37,806 nucleotides of DNA, from NCBI GenBank assembly GCA_009777735.1, contig WRLF01000021.1, positions 1 to 37,806 on the forward strand, in the 5' to 3' direction. This DNA comes from Treponema sp. GTDB lineage: Bacteria > Spirochaetota > Spirochaetia > Treponematales > Breznakiellaceae. Shown piece by piece: positions 15,969-24,016 of this stretch; position 1 is the first letter of the stretch, and every line of letters begins with the position of its first letter. The position numbers and the translations under genes were made by a program. A model generated the notes under the pieces. That model did no database searches. It saw nothing but the letters and a program-made list of their open reading frames with translations, and was not told the DNA's origin.

Positions 15969-16289
15969 TTTATGCCTTTATATGCAAAATAATCAACATA
16001 TTATCCACAAGTATGGTTAATACTGTACATACCCCCAATAAATAATAATACACAAAATTATAATATTTTACCTTAATGTCTGAATAGTAAAAAATTGCTA
16101 ATTCGTTACTCAATAAGGATTTAACATTATTATATGATAAATTTATATATTCCTGAAAATTCCTCTAATAATACCTGTGCTAAACCGTGGTTATTCCTGA
16201 TATTATCCACAGGTTATCCACACCATTGCATCCAGCCGCTGCCTCCTGCTAATACAGTATGTAAAATCATTATATCAGATGTCTAGTGC
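15969..16289. other. oriC: Replication origin region upstream of dnaA (three perfect DnaA boxes)
   Basis: TTATCCACA occurs at 16001-16009, 16203-16211 and 16214-16222. The last two are only two bases apart, and all three are in the same orientation. The 180 bp between is strongly AT-rich, as expected of a DNA-unwinding region, though it has no clear trio element beside a GC cluster. The interval also must hold the dnaA promoter (leftward) and the thrS promoter (rightward); TTGCAT-18-TAATAC at 16226-16255 is a candidate for the latter. No gene is seen. Confidence 0.8.
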
Positions 16290-16346
16290 ATGTCAATACT
16301 TCTGTCTTATTATTGCACAAAGCCATTTAAAATGGTACTGTTAGTA

Positions 16347-18113
16347 ATGCCCGACGTGAATCAGCAATCTGAAAAGTTAACGGTTATCCGCCATTCGGTA
16401 AGTCATATCATGGCACAGGCAGTTGTAGCGCTTTTTCCCGGGACAAAAGTGGCTATTGGCCCATCTATCGAAAATGGCTTTTATTATGATTTCCTCCTGC
16501 CGCGTACCATTGTTCCCGAAGATTTGGGTGCGATTGAAGCTGAAATGAAGCGGATCGTTGATTTACGACAGGAATTTGTCCAGGTTTCGGTGAGCAGGGA
16601 TGAAGCGCTGCAGCGGTTTGCCGGAGAGGAATTTAAAATTGAGCTTATCAACGAACTGCCGGAGGACGCAGAAATAACGGTATATGAAAACCGGGTTGAT
16701 GGCGCATTACTGTGGGCCGATCTCTGCCGGGGGCCGCACCTTGCCAATACTAGGGAAATAAACTCTGCGGCGTTTAAGCTGCAAAGCATTGCCGGTGCAT
16801 ACTGGCGCGGCGATGAAAACCGTCCCATGCTTACCCGTATTTACGGCACTGCCTGGGAAAATCCCAAAGACCTCAAAGCGTACCTAACCTTTCTTGAAGA
16901 AGTTGAAAAGCGGGACCACCGCCGCGTAGGCAAAGAGCTTGACCTTTACTCCGTTCAGGAGGAAACCGGTGCCGGATTGATATTCTGGCATCCGAACGGC
17001 GGCCGGATGCGTGTTGCCATTGAGGATTTTTGGCGGCAGGAGCATTACCGAAGCGGCTATGAGATTCTTTTTTCACCGCACATTGGTAAAAGCTGGCTGT
17101 GGGAAACTTCCGGCCATTTAGGCTTTTACCGGGAAGGCATGTATGCCCCCATGCAGATTGATAACCAGGACTACTTCATTAAACCGATGAATTGCCCTTT
17201 CCACATCATGATCTATAAAAACAAAGGCCGTAGCTACCGGGATTTGCCTTTGCGCTGGGCAGAGTTGGGGACGGTGTACCGTTATGAACGTAGCGGCGTT
17301 CTCCACGGATTACTGCGGGTGCGGGGGTTTACCCAGGACGATGCCCATATTTTCTGTACGCCCCAGCAGATGGAGTCGGAGATCCTTGAAGTACTGCGTT
17401 TCAGTCTTTCGATGTGGAAAGTGTTTGGTTTCAAGGATATCAAAGCGTATCTTGCAACAAAGCCAAAAGATAGTGTCGGTGAACAAAGCCGCTGGGATGC
17501 CGCTCTTGAAAGCCTCCGCAAGGCAGTGGAAGCTGAAGGGCTTGAATACGAAATAGATGAAGGCGGTGGTGCGTTCTACGGCCCAAAAATCGATCTTAAA
17601 ATAAAAGATGCTCTGGGCCGTGAATGGCAAATGACGACAATCCAGTTTGATTTTAACGAGCCGGAACGTTTCGACATGACATTTGTTGACGCAGACGGTC
17701 AGCACAAACGTCCTTATATGATTCATCGTGCCCTGTTGGGCAGCCTTGAACGTTTTTTTGGTGTTTTGATAGAACATTTCGGCGGTGCCTTCCCTGCCTG
17801 GATTGCCCCTGAACAGATCGCTGTTATCCCTGTTGCAGAAGGATTTAATGAGTACGCGGAAAAAGTTGCCGCAGAACTCAAGGCCCATGACTTGCGGGTC
17901 TCTGCGGAATTAGGCGACGAACGGCTCAATGCAAAAATACGCAACTGTCAGAACCGTAAGATCCCTTACATGCTGGTAACAGGCCAGCGTGAGGCGGATG
18001 ATGGTATGGTGTCAATACGGCTGCGTGACGGCAGACAGCTTCCTGCAATGAAGACAGGGGATTTTGCCGCATACGCGCTTGAAAAAATAGCAAACCGCTC
18101 ACTGGAGTTGTAA
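16347..18113 (+). CDS. thrS: Threonine--tRNA ligase, lacking the N-terminal TGS domain
   Basis: This enzyme charges tRNA-Thr and edits Ser-tRNA-Thr. From the ATG at 16347 the protein is 588 residues. It opens directly in the editing domain: RHSVSHIMAQAV carries the HxxxH pair and ADLCRGPHLANT the cysteine-histidine part. The class II core has motif 1 in the HPNGGRMR/FW region, motif 2 YRYERSGVLHGLLRVRGFTQDDAH, and motif 3 in MIHRALLGSLERF. The anticodon domain follows from about PEQIAVIPV. The usual 60-residue TGS domain is absent. In-frame ATGs at 16290 and 16332 are possible starts; none has a good ribosome site, and 16347 best fits the conserved beginning. Confidence 0.95.
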   Translation: MPDVNQQSEKLTVIRHSVSHIMAQAVVALFPGTKVAIGPSIENGFYYDFLLPRTIVPEDLGAIEAEMKRIVDLRQEFVQVSVSRDEALQRFAGEEFKIELINELPEDAEITVYENRVDGALLWADLCRGPHLANTREINSAAFKLQSIAGAYWRGDENRPMLTRIYGTAWENPKDLKAYLTFLEEVEKRDHRRVGKELDLYSVQEETGAGLIFWHPNGGRMRVAIEDFWRQEHYRSGYEILFSPHIGKSWLWETSGHLGFYREGMYAPMQIDNQDYFIKPMNCPFHIMIYKNKGRSYRDLPLRWAELGTVYRYERSGVLHGLLRVRGFTQDDAHIFCTPQQMESEILEVLRFSLSMWKVFGFKDIKAYLATKPKDSVGEQSRWDAALESLRKAVEAEGLEYEIDEGGGAFYGPKIDLKIKDALGREWQMTTIQFDFNEPERFDMTFVDADGQHKRPYMIHRALLGSLERFFGVLIEHFGGAFPAWIAPEQIAVIPVAEGFNEYAEKVAAELKAHDLRVSAELGDERLNAKIRNCQNRKIPYMLVTGQREADDGMVSIRLRDGRQLPAMKTGDFAAYALEKIANRSLEL

Positions 18114-18118
18114 TACAA

Positions 18119-18243
18119 AGGATAAGAGGTAAGAGGTGAGAGAGAAGTTAAAGAAAGAGAAGAAAAAAAAGAGGAGAGAATATTCCCTTACCCCTTATCC
18201 CTTATCTCTTATTATTTACCTCTTACCTCTTACCTTTTACCTT
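18119..18243 (+). repeat. Inverted 7-bp repeat arrays overlapping the start and signal peptide of a lipoprotein gene
   Basis: Eight in-register heptamers of form TTA-YYYY (one reads TTATTAT) run from 18188 to 18243: TTACCCC, TTATCCC, TTATCTC, TTATTAT, TTACCTC twice, TTACCTT twice. The opposite orientation (RRRRTRA-type, AGGATAA, GAGGTAA, GAGGTGA, GAGAGAA) runs from 18119 to 18146. A 15-nt perfect inverted repeat joins the arms: TAAGAGGTAAGAGGT (18123-18137) and ACCTCTTACCTCTTA (18218-18232). The left arm supplies the ribosome site and GTG start, the right arm the hydrophobic signal core. Confidence 0.85.
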
Positions 18244-19506
18244 TCTTGCGCTTCATCCCAGCTGTCCGTACCGGTTGTAATTCCGGCAGATGTTGCCGGG
18301 CTCGTACATGCCGGTGAGACCAACTCGCCGGAAGAATACGCTTTTCTGGAAAGAATGGGCATACGCTGGACTTTAACAACTTTTAACTGGAACAGGATTG
18401 AACGGGAACAAAACCAGTGGAATTTTGATTTTTATGACAGGTTTGTTGATACGGCAAATGCCAATGGAATAAAAATATTAGGTGTTCTGGCCTATGATGT
18501 CCGCTGGATACATGAAGGCGGCTCAGGACCCAGATATATTCCACCGGATAAAACACACTATTTTCTTGAATATGTACGGCGGACAGTAGAACATTTTAGC
18601 GGAAGGGTTGATGCCTGGAGCATCTGGAATGAACCAAATGTTACCCGATTTTGGGCCGGCACCCCGGAAGATTTTTTTGAACTTACCCGTCTGTCTGCCA
18701 TAGCAATCAGAGAGGTTGATCCCGATGTTATTATTTTAGGCGGTGCATTTACCCGTGGGGTTTTCGGTATGCCGAAAAGTTTTATCCGGGGTTTATTTGA
18801 ATCGGGCGGGATGGAAAATGTTGATGCTGTTGCGTTTCATCCCTATGAGATGACTCCTGCCCGTACATTGCAGTTGTTCCGCAGATTCCGTGCTATAGTC
18901 GCTCCCTATGGCTTTGATGACCGGATATGGATAACCGAAGTAGGGTATCCCACCGGAGGCTGGTACCCTACGGCAACAACAGAGAAAAAATTCCCCGCAT
19001 ATGTTGTACAAACATTTGTAAAACTTGCGGTCGAAGGTACAAGCCCGGTTTTCTGGTATCATCTGTTTGATCCGGAAAACCGTGTAAAGGGGAATTCAGA
19101 GGACTTTTTCGGCCTTGTGCGGAGCAGAAACGATTTCACTTCAAAAGGCGCGGAGGCCTTCCGATTGTGTGCTGTACATCTTACCGGAACTGTGTACTAC
19201 CCTGATAAGCCTATGCGGGATAATCTGCCGTCATCATTAATGACATATTATTTTGAATCGCCATCAGTCATGGTTGATGGCGAGCCATCAGGCGGCGGAA
19301 CACTTGTGCTCTGGAGAACGAGCGGGTCAACGCGGGTTATGCTGCAAATCCCCGGTACCAATCACACAGTACATGACCCGGTTTCCGGAAACACTGTTGC
19401 CATTCAGTCCGGTGCAGTTGTTAAAGTTGGTTCCATGCCGGTTGTTGTTACCTGGCAGGGAAGTGCAGATGGTATGCCTGTGCGGTTAAGCAGAGCGCGC
19501 CGCTGA
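18136..19506 (+). CDS. Clan GH-A glycoside hydrolase lipoprotein
   Basis: This protein of 456 residues has an unusually basic N-terminus (MREKLKKEKKKKRREYS), a hydrophobic core and the lipobox YLSC (Cys38), so it is predicted to be membrane-anchored. The TIM barrel includes MGIRWTLTTFNWNRIE, the acid/base motif SIWNEPN (Glu166) and the nucleophile motif WITEVGYPTGG (Glu268). This is the clan A arrangement seen in GH39/GH5-like xylosidases and glycanases; the exact substrate is open. A small beta domain follows from about residue 370. The GTG start and the signal peptide lie inside 7-bp repeat arrays, so repeat-number change would shift the reading frame. It follows thrS by 22 bp and precedes fliG. 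Confidence 0.82.
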   Translation: MREKLKKEKKKKRREYSLTPYPLSLIIYLLPLTFYLSCASSQLSVPVVIPADVAGLVHAGETNSPEEYAFLERMGIRWTLTTFNWNRIEREQNQWNFDFYDRFVDTANANGIKILGVLAYDVRWIHEGGSGPRYIPPDKTHYFLEYVRRTVEHFSGRVDAWSIWNEPNVTRFWAGTPEDFFELTRLSAIAIREVDPDVIILGGAFTRGVFGMPKSFIRGLFESGGMENVDAVAFHPYEMTPARTLQLFRRFRAIVAPYGFDDRIWITEVGYPTGGWYPTATTEKKFPAYVVQTFVKLAVEGTSPVFWYHLFDPENRVKGNSEDFFGLVRSRNDFTSKGAEAFRLCAVHLTGTVYYPDKPMRDNLPSSLMTYYFESPSVMVDGEPSGGGTLVLWRTSGSTRVMLQIPGTNHTVHDPVSGNTVAIQSGAVVKVGSMPVVVTWQGSADGMPVRLSRARR

Positions 19507-19518
19507 CAAGGAAACTGT

Positions 19519-20700
19519 ATGGGGGATATAGTACGCCGGGGAATTGACGCATATCAACAGACGATGTCTCAGCAGCCGCAAATACCGCAGCAAGACCCTC
19601 TCCAAAAAACCAGTGAAAATACACCCCCGCCTAAAACTCCGTTGCCGCCAAAACTGACGGCAAAGAATGATGCAGACGGCCTCCTTAAAACTACATCCAA
19701 AGATTCTAAAACCCGGCGGGTGGCAAAATTCCTTATTCTTATCGGCAGTGAACAGGCTGCAAAAATTCTTGGCGAGTTTGACAGTCAGCAGGTTGAAGAA
19801 ATATCTCAGGAAATTGCGACGATCCGGGGAATTAGCGAAAGTGAAGCAGAATCGATATTTGCCGAATTCAGAGCACTGCTGACTGGTCATTTCGGTTTTA
19901 TGGGTGCTTCACACGGCGGAGTGGAGACGGCGCGGCGAATTTTGTATACGGCTTATGGCCCAGAAAAAGGCGAAGTTCTGCTTAACAATGCCGTACCTGA
20001 TTCAAAAGAAAATATTTTTGACTTTTTAATAGAATTTGAGCCTGAGCAGGTGCTTTTTCTGCTCAAGGATGAAGGCCCCGCAGCGGCAGCACTTGTTCTG
20101 GCGCGACTTCCCGCAAAGGTTTCCGCCGAAACATTGAAAAAATTTCCCCCGGCGCTTAAGCCGGAAATTCTCAAACGCATTGCCCGTCAAAGCGAGGTTT
20201 CTCCGGAAGTCCTGGAAAGGGTTGCCGGGGCGATTCGGGAAAAAGCGCGGTATTTGGGCAGCGGCGGTTCAAAGGATATTGCCATTGACGGAATGCAGAC
20301 CCTTACTGCCATTCTTAAGCAGGGTGACTATTCGTTTGGCGACAATATCATTAATAAACTGGAAATGGAAGACCCCGATATTGGCAAGGAATTGAAAGAC
20401 CGGCTGTACACGCTGGATGATGTGATTACCGCTTTTGACCGTCCCCTTGCTGAAAAACTTGCAACCATGCCGGAACGGACTATTGCGATTTTACTGAAGG
20501 GCCGAAACGCTGATTTTTGCGAAAAGATTTTATCAAATGTATCTGCCCGGCGCAGGGACATGATCCGCGAGGAAAGTGATATTATGGGACCTGTCTCCAG
20601 ACGGGATTGTGACGAAACAGCGAATGATTTTCTTGCGTGGTTCAGGCAGGCGCGTGAAAACGGCGAGCTGGGGCTTGCAAGCGATGAGGATTGGGTTTAG
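19519..20700 (+). CDS. fliG: FliG-family flagellar motor switch protein (FliG1-like paralog)
   Basis: The 393-residue protein is longer than the usual 335-345 because of a Gln/Pro/Lys-rich N-terminal tail of about 65 residues. FliG-N follows (VAKFLILIGSEQAAKILGEFDSQQVEEISQEIA). The middle domain is around residues 165-230 (DFLIEFEPEQVLFLLKDEGPAAAALVLARLP), with EPEQ in place of the canonical EHPQ. FliG-C contains VITAFDRPLAEKLATM, TIAILLKG, and MGPVSRRDCDETANDFLAWFR. It lies alone, outside any flagellar operon. Treponema and Borrelia have two FliG proteins, and this context and divergence suit FliG1, which in Borrelia is not the main motor ring component (family knowledge). AAGGAA precedes the ATG. 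Confidence 0.88.
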   Translation: MGDIVRRGIDAYQQTMSQQPQIPQQDPLQKTSENTPPPKTPLPPKLTAKNDADGLLKTTSKDSKTRRVAKFLILIGSEQAAKILGEFDSQQVEEISQEIATIRGISESEAESIFAEFRALLTGHFGFMGASHGGVETARRILYTAYGPEKGEVLLNNAVPDSKENIFDFLIEFEPEQVLFLLKDEGPAAAALVLARLPAKVSAETLKKFPPALKPEILKRIARQSEVSPEVLERVAGAIREKARYLGSGGSKDIAIDGMQTLTAILKQGDYSFGDNIINKLEMEDPDIGKELKDRLYTLDDVITAFDRPLAEKLATMPERTIAILLKGRNADFCEKILSNVSARRRDMIREESDIMGPVSRRDCDETANDFLAWFRQARENGELGLASDEDWV

Positions 20701-20720
20701 AGCGAATATGTTCCGGATGT

Positions 20721-20743
20721 ATTAAGGATATTCTATCCTTAAT
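20721..20743. repeat. Perfect 10-bp palindrome hairpin spanning the stop of the 20722-21366 gene
   Basis: ATTAAGGATA-TTC-TATCCTTAAT forms a 10-bp stem with a 3-base loop and includes the final codons and TAA of the minus-strand lipoprotein gene. It lies 20 bp after the fliG stop. No T-run follows in either direction, so it is not a classic terminator, but it may stabilise both 3' ends. Confidence 0.5.
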
Positions 20744-21366
20744 GAACGTCTAACTGATGCATTAATGCCATCAATAACCGATGTTGCTGGAACAGTTATT
20801 GACCTATATCCTGCTATTAAATTAACATTATTTCCGTCTGTTAAATTTATAATACTAACTGAAAAGTTATTTAATGTTTCTGTTCCGCTAAAATAATAAT
20901 AGTTACCCGGTTCAAAATCAAAAGTCAAGCTGCCTCCCTCCTGAAAATATGTGCGCCCGGCGTTTTTTGCATTATTATCCTGATATCTCCAATAGATTGT
21001 ATGGCTGCCTGCTTCCAGCACGGTGAATTCCATATTTTCAAGTAATTTACCATCTAAGGTTAATGTGAGCTCTTCTGCCAATGAAATTGGTATTGGTAAA
21101 GTGCCAATAATAAAATCTAACCCCGCAAAATGGATCAGAAAGCTATGATCAGAAGAAATTCTATCTTTTGTTTCGGATAATCTTTCCTGCGCCACTCCAA
21201 TATTAAAACCAGTGCCTCCTCTTCCGATATTAAAATCAAAAGCGCGTCCGCTTTCAATGCGTTTCTGACTCATACAACTTGTTAATAAGAGAACAAGTAA
21301 AACAATGATAAAAGAATAATAACCTGTTTTTTGCATAATTTTCCTCAATTGCATAAACAAAAACAT
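20722..21366 (-). CDS. Predicted lipoprotein of unknown function
   Basis: This 214-residue protein is predicted to be lipid-anchored: the hydrophobic stretch IIVLLVLLL ends in the lipobox LTSC (Cys31 from the first ATG). The mature part is mostly beta-prone with a repeated pattern of short strands (ELTLTLDGKLLENMEFTVLE, SLTFDFEPGNYYYFSG). LDGKLLENM...HTIYWRY resembles a small beta-sandwich with a 'handle on a polar ligand' type of sequence, but I recognise no family. GGAGG eight bases before the ATG at 21366 supports that start; an ATG at 21336 with GAGG gives a more typical signal peptide. It converges with fliG. Confidence 0.7.
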   Translation of the reverse strand: MFLFMQLRKIMQKTGYYSFIIVLLVLLLTSCMSQKRIESGRAFDFNIGRGGTGFNIGVAQERLSETKDRISSDHSFLIHFAGLDFIIGTLPIPISLAEELTLTLDGKLLENMEFTVLEAGSHTIYWRYQDNNAKNAGRTYFQEGGSLTFDFEPGNYYYFSGTETLNNFSVSIINLTDGNNVNLIAGYRSITVPATSVIDGINASVRRSLRIEYP

Positions 21367-21417
21367 TTTTCATCCTCCGTCATTATTATTCTCATTTTTT
21401 TGATTTTATAATAAAAC

Positions 21418-21436
21418 CTTTATTTTTTCAATAAAG
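21418..21436. repeat. Small stem-loop in the divergent intergenic region
   Basis: CTTTATT-TTTTC-AATAAAG makes a 7-bp stem and 5-base loop in the 131 bp between two divergent genes. It could be an operator or nothing; the interval is otherwise AT-rich without a clear consensus promoter. Confidence 0.3.
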
Positions 21437-21497
21437 ATTCTGCTTACTTTCTCTTGGGTACCTTGAGATTTTCTTTGTTTCGGAGTATTTTACATCA

Positions 21498-23501
21498 ATG
21501 ACGCCGAATCAGGAAGATGCCCTGTTCAATTTTCTGGAAAATGTAACCGAACCGTTTGGTTTGGATGATGTGCTGGATTATATACAGGTAATGGATAAAT
21601 CCATACGATCCGGCAGCCTGCCAATGGAAGTTGCCGCTATTATCGATTCCCATCATGTAGCGTTTCGGCTGAATGGCAAGCAGTGGGTGTCCAGGCGCGG
21701 TTGTTTTGAGAACATTCCCTTTGTGATTAGCCCGACTAAACTGGAACTCCTGAACGGGATACTCATCCCCGGCCACCGGTGCGTTCCTTTTGCTAACCCT
21801 GCAAGAATGCCTCATGAGTATAAATTCTTCTGGAAGGACAAGGAAATCCCCGTTACAACATCCGAAGGCCCGCCTGAAGATTTTTACCCGTATTACTATA
21901 TTTTTGGGGAAGAATATGCTCCTCAATATGTGGCGAGAGACAATCCGGAAAATGAGTCAGCTTTTAATTGCGACCCCTATGAAGATCCGCCGGAAGTTTC
22001 AATTAATACCATTGACATGAGAAATATATTCCGTGAGGCAGCCTTTGTTCCCGGCGACCGTTTTATTGTTCGCAGCAGAGACTGGAAACTGGGGTATTTT
22101 GATCTGGAAAAAGTAAAAAAGGGAGAATGGTCTGAGGCGGATCTGTATACTTGGTTTGAAGCGGCGGAAAGCGGCTTTGAAGACAGTTTTGCCCTGCTTG
22201 GGCCGGGGGTATCCACAGAAGAGCAAATCGCCTATGCCTACTGGTACGGTGGGAAACGAATGCGGGAACTCCCTGCCTACTCGCTGGAAGAATTCCTTTC
22301 AGAAAAAACCGACCGCATTGAAAACGTCGCTTATGGAATTGAATCCCGTTTTTGGTTTGCCGGAAAAGATATCCCTGACAGCAAGGGGCTTTCGGGCTTT
22401 GCTGTTCCCCCTGACCGGACGTACATAGAAGATATTCTTTACATGATTAATATTCCTGTCTCGGAGTATGTCATTCTTTCGTATGTACGGGATGCTCTGT
22501 TCAGAAATGATACTGATATAGATAAAGTGCTTGACCGCATTGTTCCGTCTTCGATTAGCCTTGAAGAAAAAGAATGGGACGCTATTGCCGGATACATAGA
22601 TGAAACAATGGGAGAGATGCGGAAATTTTACTCCATTTTTCTTGATCAACGCATGGGTCCTATTAGGCAACAGGCAGTAGAATTGCACACAGCGGTAATT
22701 GATCTTGCCGCACGGCTGCAAAAAGGAGAAATCGATTCCTCCTGGCTGCCCAGGCATACATTTATAATGCTCTCCCAAATTCAGGCCCATGCGGCACGGC
22801 TGCTGGAAGACCTTGATACGGATGAAGCGCTGCCTAAAGCCGAGATGGAAGCAATGGACAATTCTCTTGACAGCATGGTGGAGACTTTCAGGGAAATCAA
22901 GGAAATGATTGATGATGCCATGAATAATTTCAGGCGTAGAAACCTGCTGTTAATACGTCCCGGCAGAGACGAATTAACGGATACATGGCGTGCGGTACAG
23001 ATAAGCATAGTCGGAACAGAAGTTTGGCGGAGGGTTCAATTACCAATGGACGCACGGCTGGACGATCTGCACCGGCTAATTCAAATATGCCTGGACTGGA
23101 AAGACAGTTATCGGCACCGGTTTTTTGCGGGAGGATTATCCAGCGGTCTGGACAGAAAAAATCTGGATGATAAAATAAAGATAAATGAAATCTGTAATCA
23201 GGGTTTCAACGACCTGCATTATGAGTATGGCAACAAATGGAGTGTCAATGTGATCATGCTTTCTCCCTATCAACCGGGAAAAGATGAGACAATACGCTGT
23301 GTTGCCGGCGAAGGCGCTGCACCGCCCGAGAAAATCAGCGGCCCTCTGCGTTTCCGCAAGATTCTCATATCTCTTTCGGGGGGCAGTGATTCGGAAAAAC
23401 AGGCAGCTTTTCATGAGATTGGCCACGATTATGTTCAGGACCAGTTTGATATGGAAAGCTGTAATAAAAAAATACTTTCAATATTTTCGGTGGAAAAATG
23501 A
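21498..23501 (+). CDS. Large protein with C-terminal pRiA4b ORF-3-like domain
   Basis: In this 667-residue cytoplasmic protein the C-terminal part, from about residue 494, matches the plasmid pRiA4b ORF-3 family (PF07929 type): WRAVQISIVGTEVWRRVQLP, then LDDLHRLIQICLDWKDSYRHRF and LHYEYGNKWSVNVIM, a small fold found across bacteria with unknown function. The N-terminal 490 residues are unfamiliar. They begin with a short helical segment (LFNFLENVTEPFGLDDVLDYI) recalling a winged helix, followed by a WVSRRGCF-containing beta region and long helices at about 375-490. Its last codon overlaps the PTS IIA gene by four bases (ATGA), so the two are translationally coupled. Confidence 0.72.
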   Translation: MTPNQEDALFNFLENVTEPFGLDDVLDYIQVMDKSIRSGSLPMEVAAIIDSHHVAFRLNGKQWVSRRGCFENIPFVISPTKLELLNGILIPGHRCVPFANPARMPHEYKFFWKDKEIPVTTSEGPPEDFYPYYYIFGEEYAPQYVARDNPENESAFNCDPYEDPPEVSINTIDMRNIFREAAFVPGDRFIVRSRDWKLGYFDLEKVKKGEWSEADLYTWFEAAESGFEDSFALLGPGVSTEEQIAYAYWYGGKRMRELPAYSLEEFLSEKTDRIENVAYGIESRFWFAGKDIPDSKGLSGFAVPPDRTYIEDILYMINIPVSEYVILSYVRDALFRNDTDIDKVLDRIVPSSISLEEKEWDAIAGYIDETMGEMRKFYSIFLDQRMGPIRQQAVELHTAVIDLAARLQKGEIDSSWLPRHTFIMLSQIQAHAARLLEDLDTDEALPKAEMEAMDNSLDSMVETFREIKEMIDDAMNNFRRRNLLLIRPGRDELTDTWRAVQISIVGTEVWRRVQLPMDARLDDLHRLIQICLDWKDSYRHRFFAGGLSSGLDRKNLDDKIKINEICNQGFNDLHYEYGNKWSVNVIMLSPYQPGKDETIRCVAGEGAAPPEKISGPLRFRKILISLSGGSDSEKQAAFHEIGHDYVQDQFDMESCNKKILSIFSVEK

Positions 23502-24016
23502 CAGAGACAACAACAATTGAACAGAGCCTTGCAGACCTCATTGAACGGGGCGGAATATATTACAATGTTCCGGGAGCAAACAAAAAAGATCTGCTTGCCA
23601 ATGCTGTCGGTCTTTTGCCGCCCATTCCGTCACTTGACCCCGGGAATCTGCTCAAGGAAATTCTTGACAGGGAAGCATTGATGTCAACGGGAGCAGGAAG
23701 GGGGATTGCCCTGCCTCACCCGCGCAGCCCTATGCTTGAAAAGCACCGTTCGGAGCTGCAGTTTCGGCAGGAGCCGCTGGTAGCGGTTGTTTTTCCCGTT
23801 CAACCGGTTGATTGGAATACCCCGGACGGCAGCAAGGTACACACGCTTTTTTTACTTGTGTCATCATCGGCAAAGCAGCATCTCAACGCATTATCAAAAA
23901 TAAATTTCCTCTATCAGCAGGAAACATTCAGTTCTCTGATAAAAGCGCGTTCTTCAAAAGAAATAATTATTGCAGCAATTCGTGAAGCTGAAAATACATG
24001 GTTAAGGAGCAAATAA
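23498..24016 (+). CDS. PTS EIIA type-2 / PtsN-like phosphotransfer protein
   Basis: This 172-residue protein is a single EIIA domain of the fructose/mannitol/nitrogen-PTS kind. [17 protein letters not shown] contains the active-site His74 in the family motif G-x-A-x-P-H. Later landmarks are [30 protein letters not shown] and [11 protein letters not shown]. No PTS permease component is attached or nearby. Treponemes such as T. pallidum keep EI, HPr, HPr kinase and PtsN-like proteins without sugar permeases, so a regulatory PTS role is inferred. It lies between two overlapping genes: ATGA with the upstream gene, TAATG with transketolase. Confidence 0.85.
   Translation: MTETTTIEQSLADLIERGGIYYNVPGANKKDLLANAVGLLPPIPSLDPGNLLKEILDREALMSTGAGRGIALPHPRSPMLEKHRSELQFRQEPLVAVVFPVQPVDWNTPDGSKVHTLFLLVSSSAKQHLNALSKINFLYQQETFSSLIKARSSKEIIIAAIREAENTWLRSK

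Noticed and set aside
16029..16045. AATAAATAATAATA tract as a DnaA-trio
   Set aside because: It is in the wrong orientation relative to the neighbouring DnaA box; the dnaN-dnaA gap has a correctly ordered element.
17310..17888. 192-codon minus-strand open frame inside thrS
   Set aside because: Shadow of the synthetase core; no independent support.
18188..18243. Sequencing artefact or intergenic low-complexity tract only
   Set aside because: The heptamers keep perfect register and stay open in a frame that yields a sensible lipoprotein signal ending in a lipobox.
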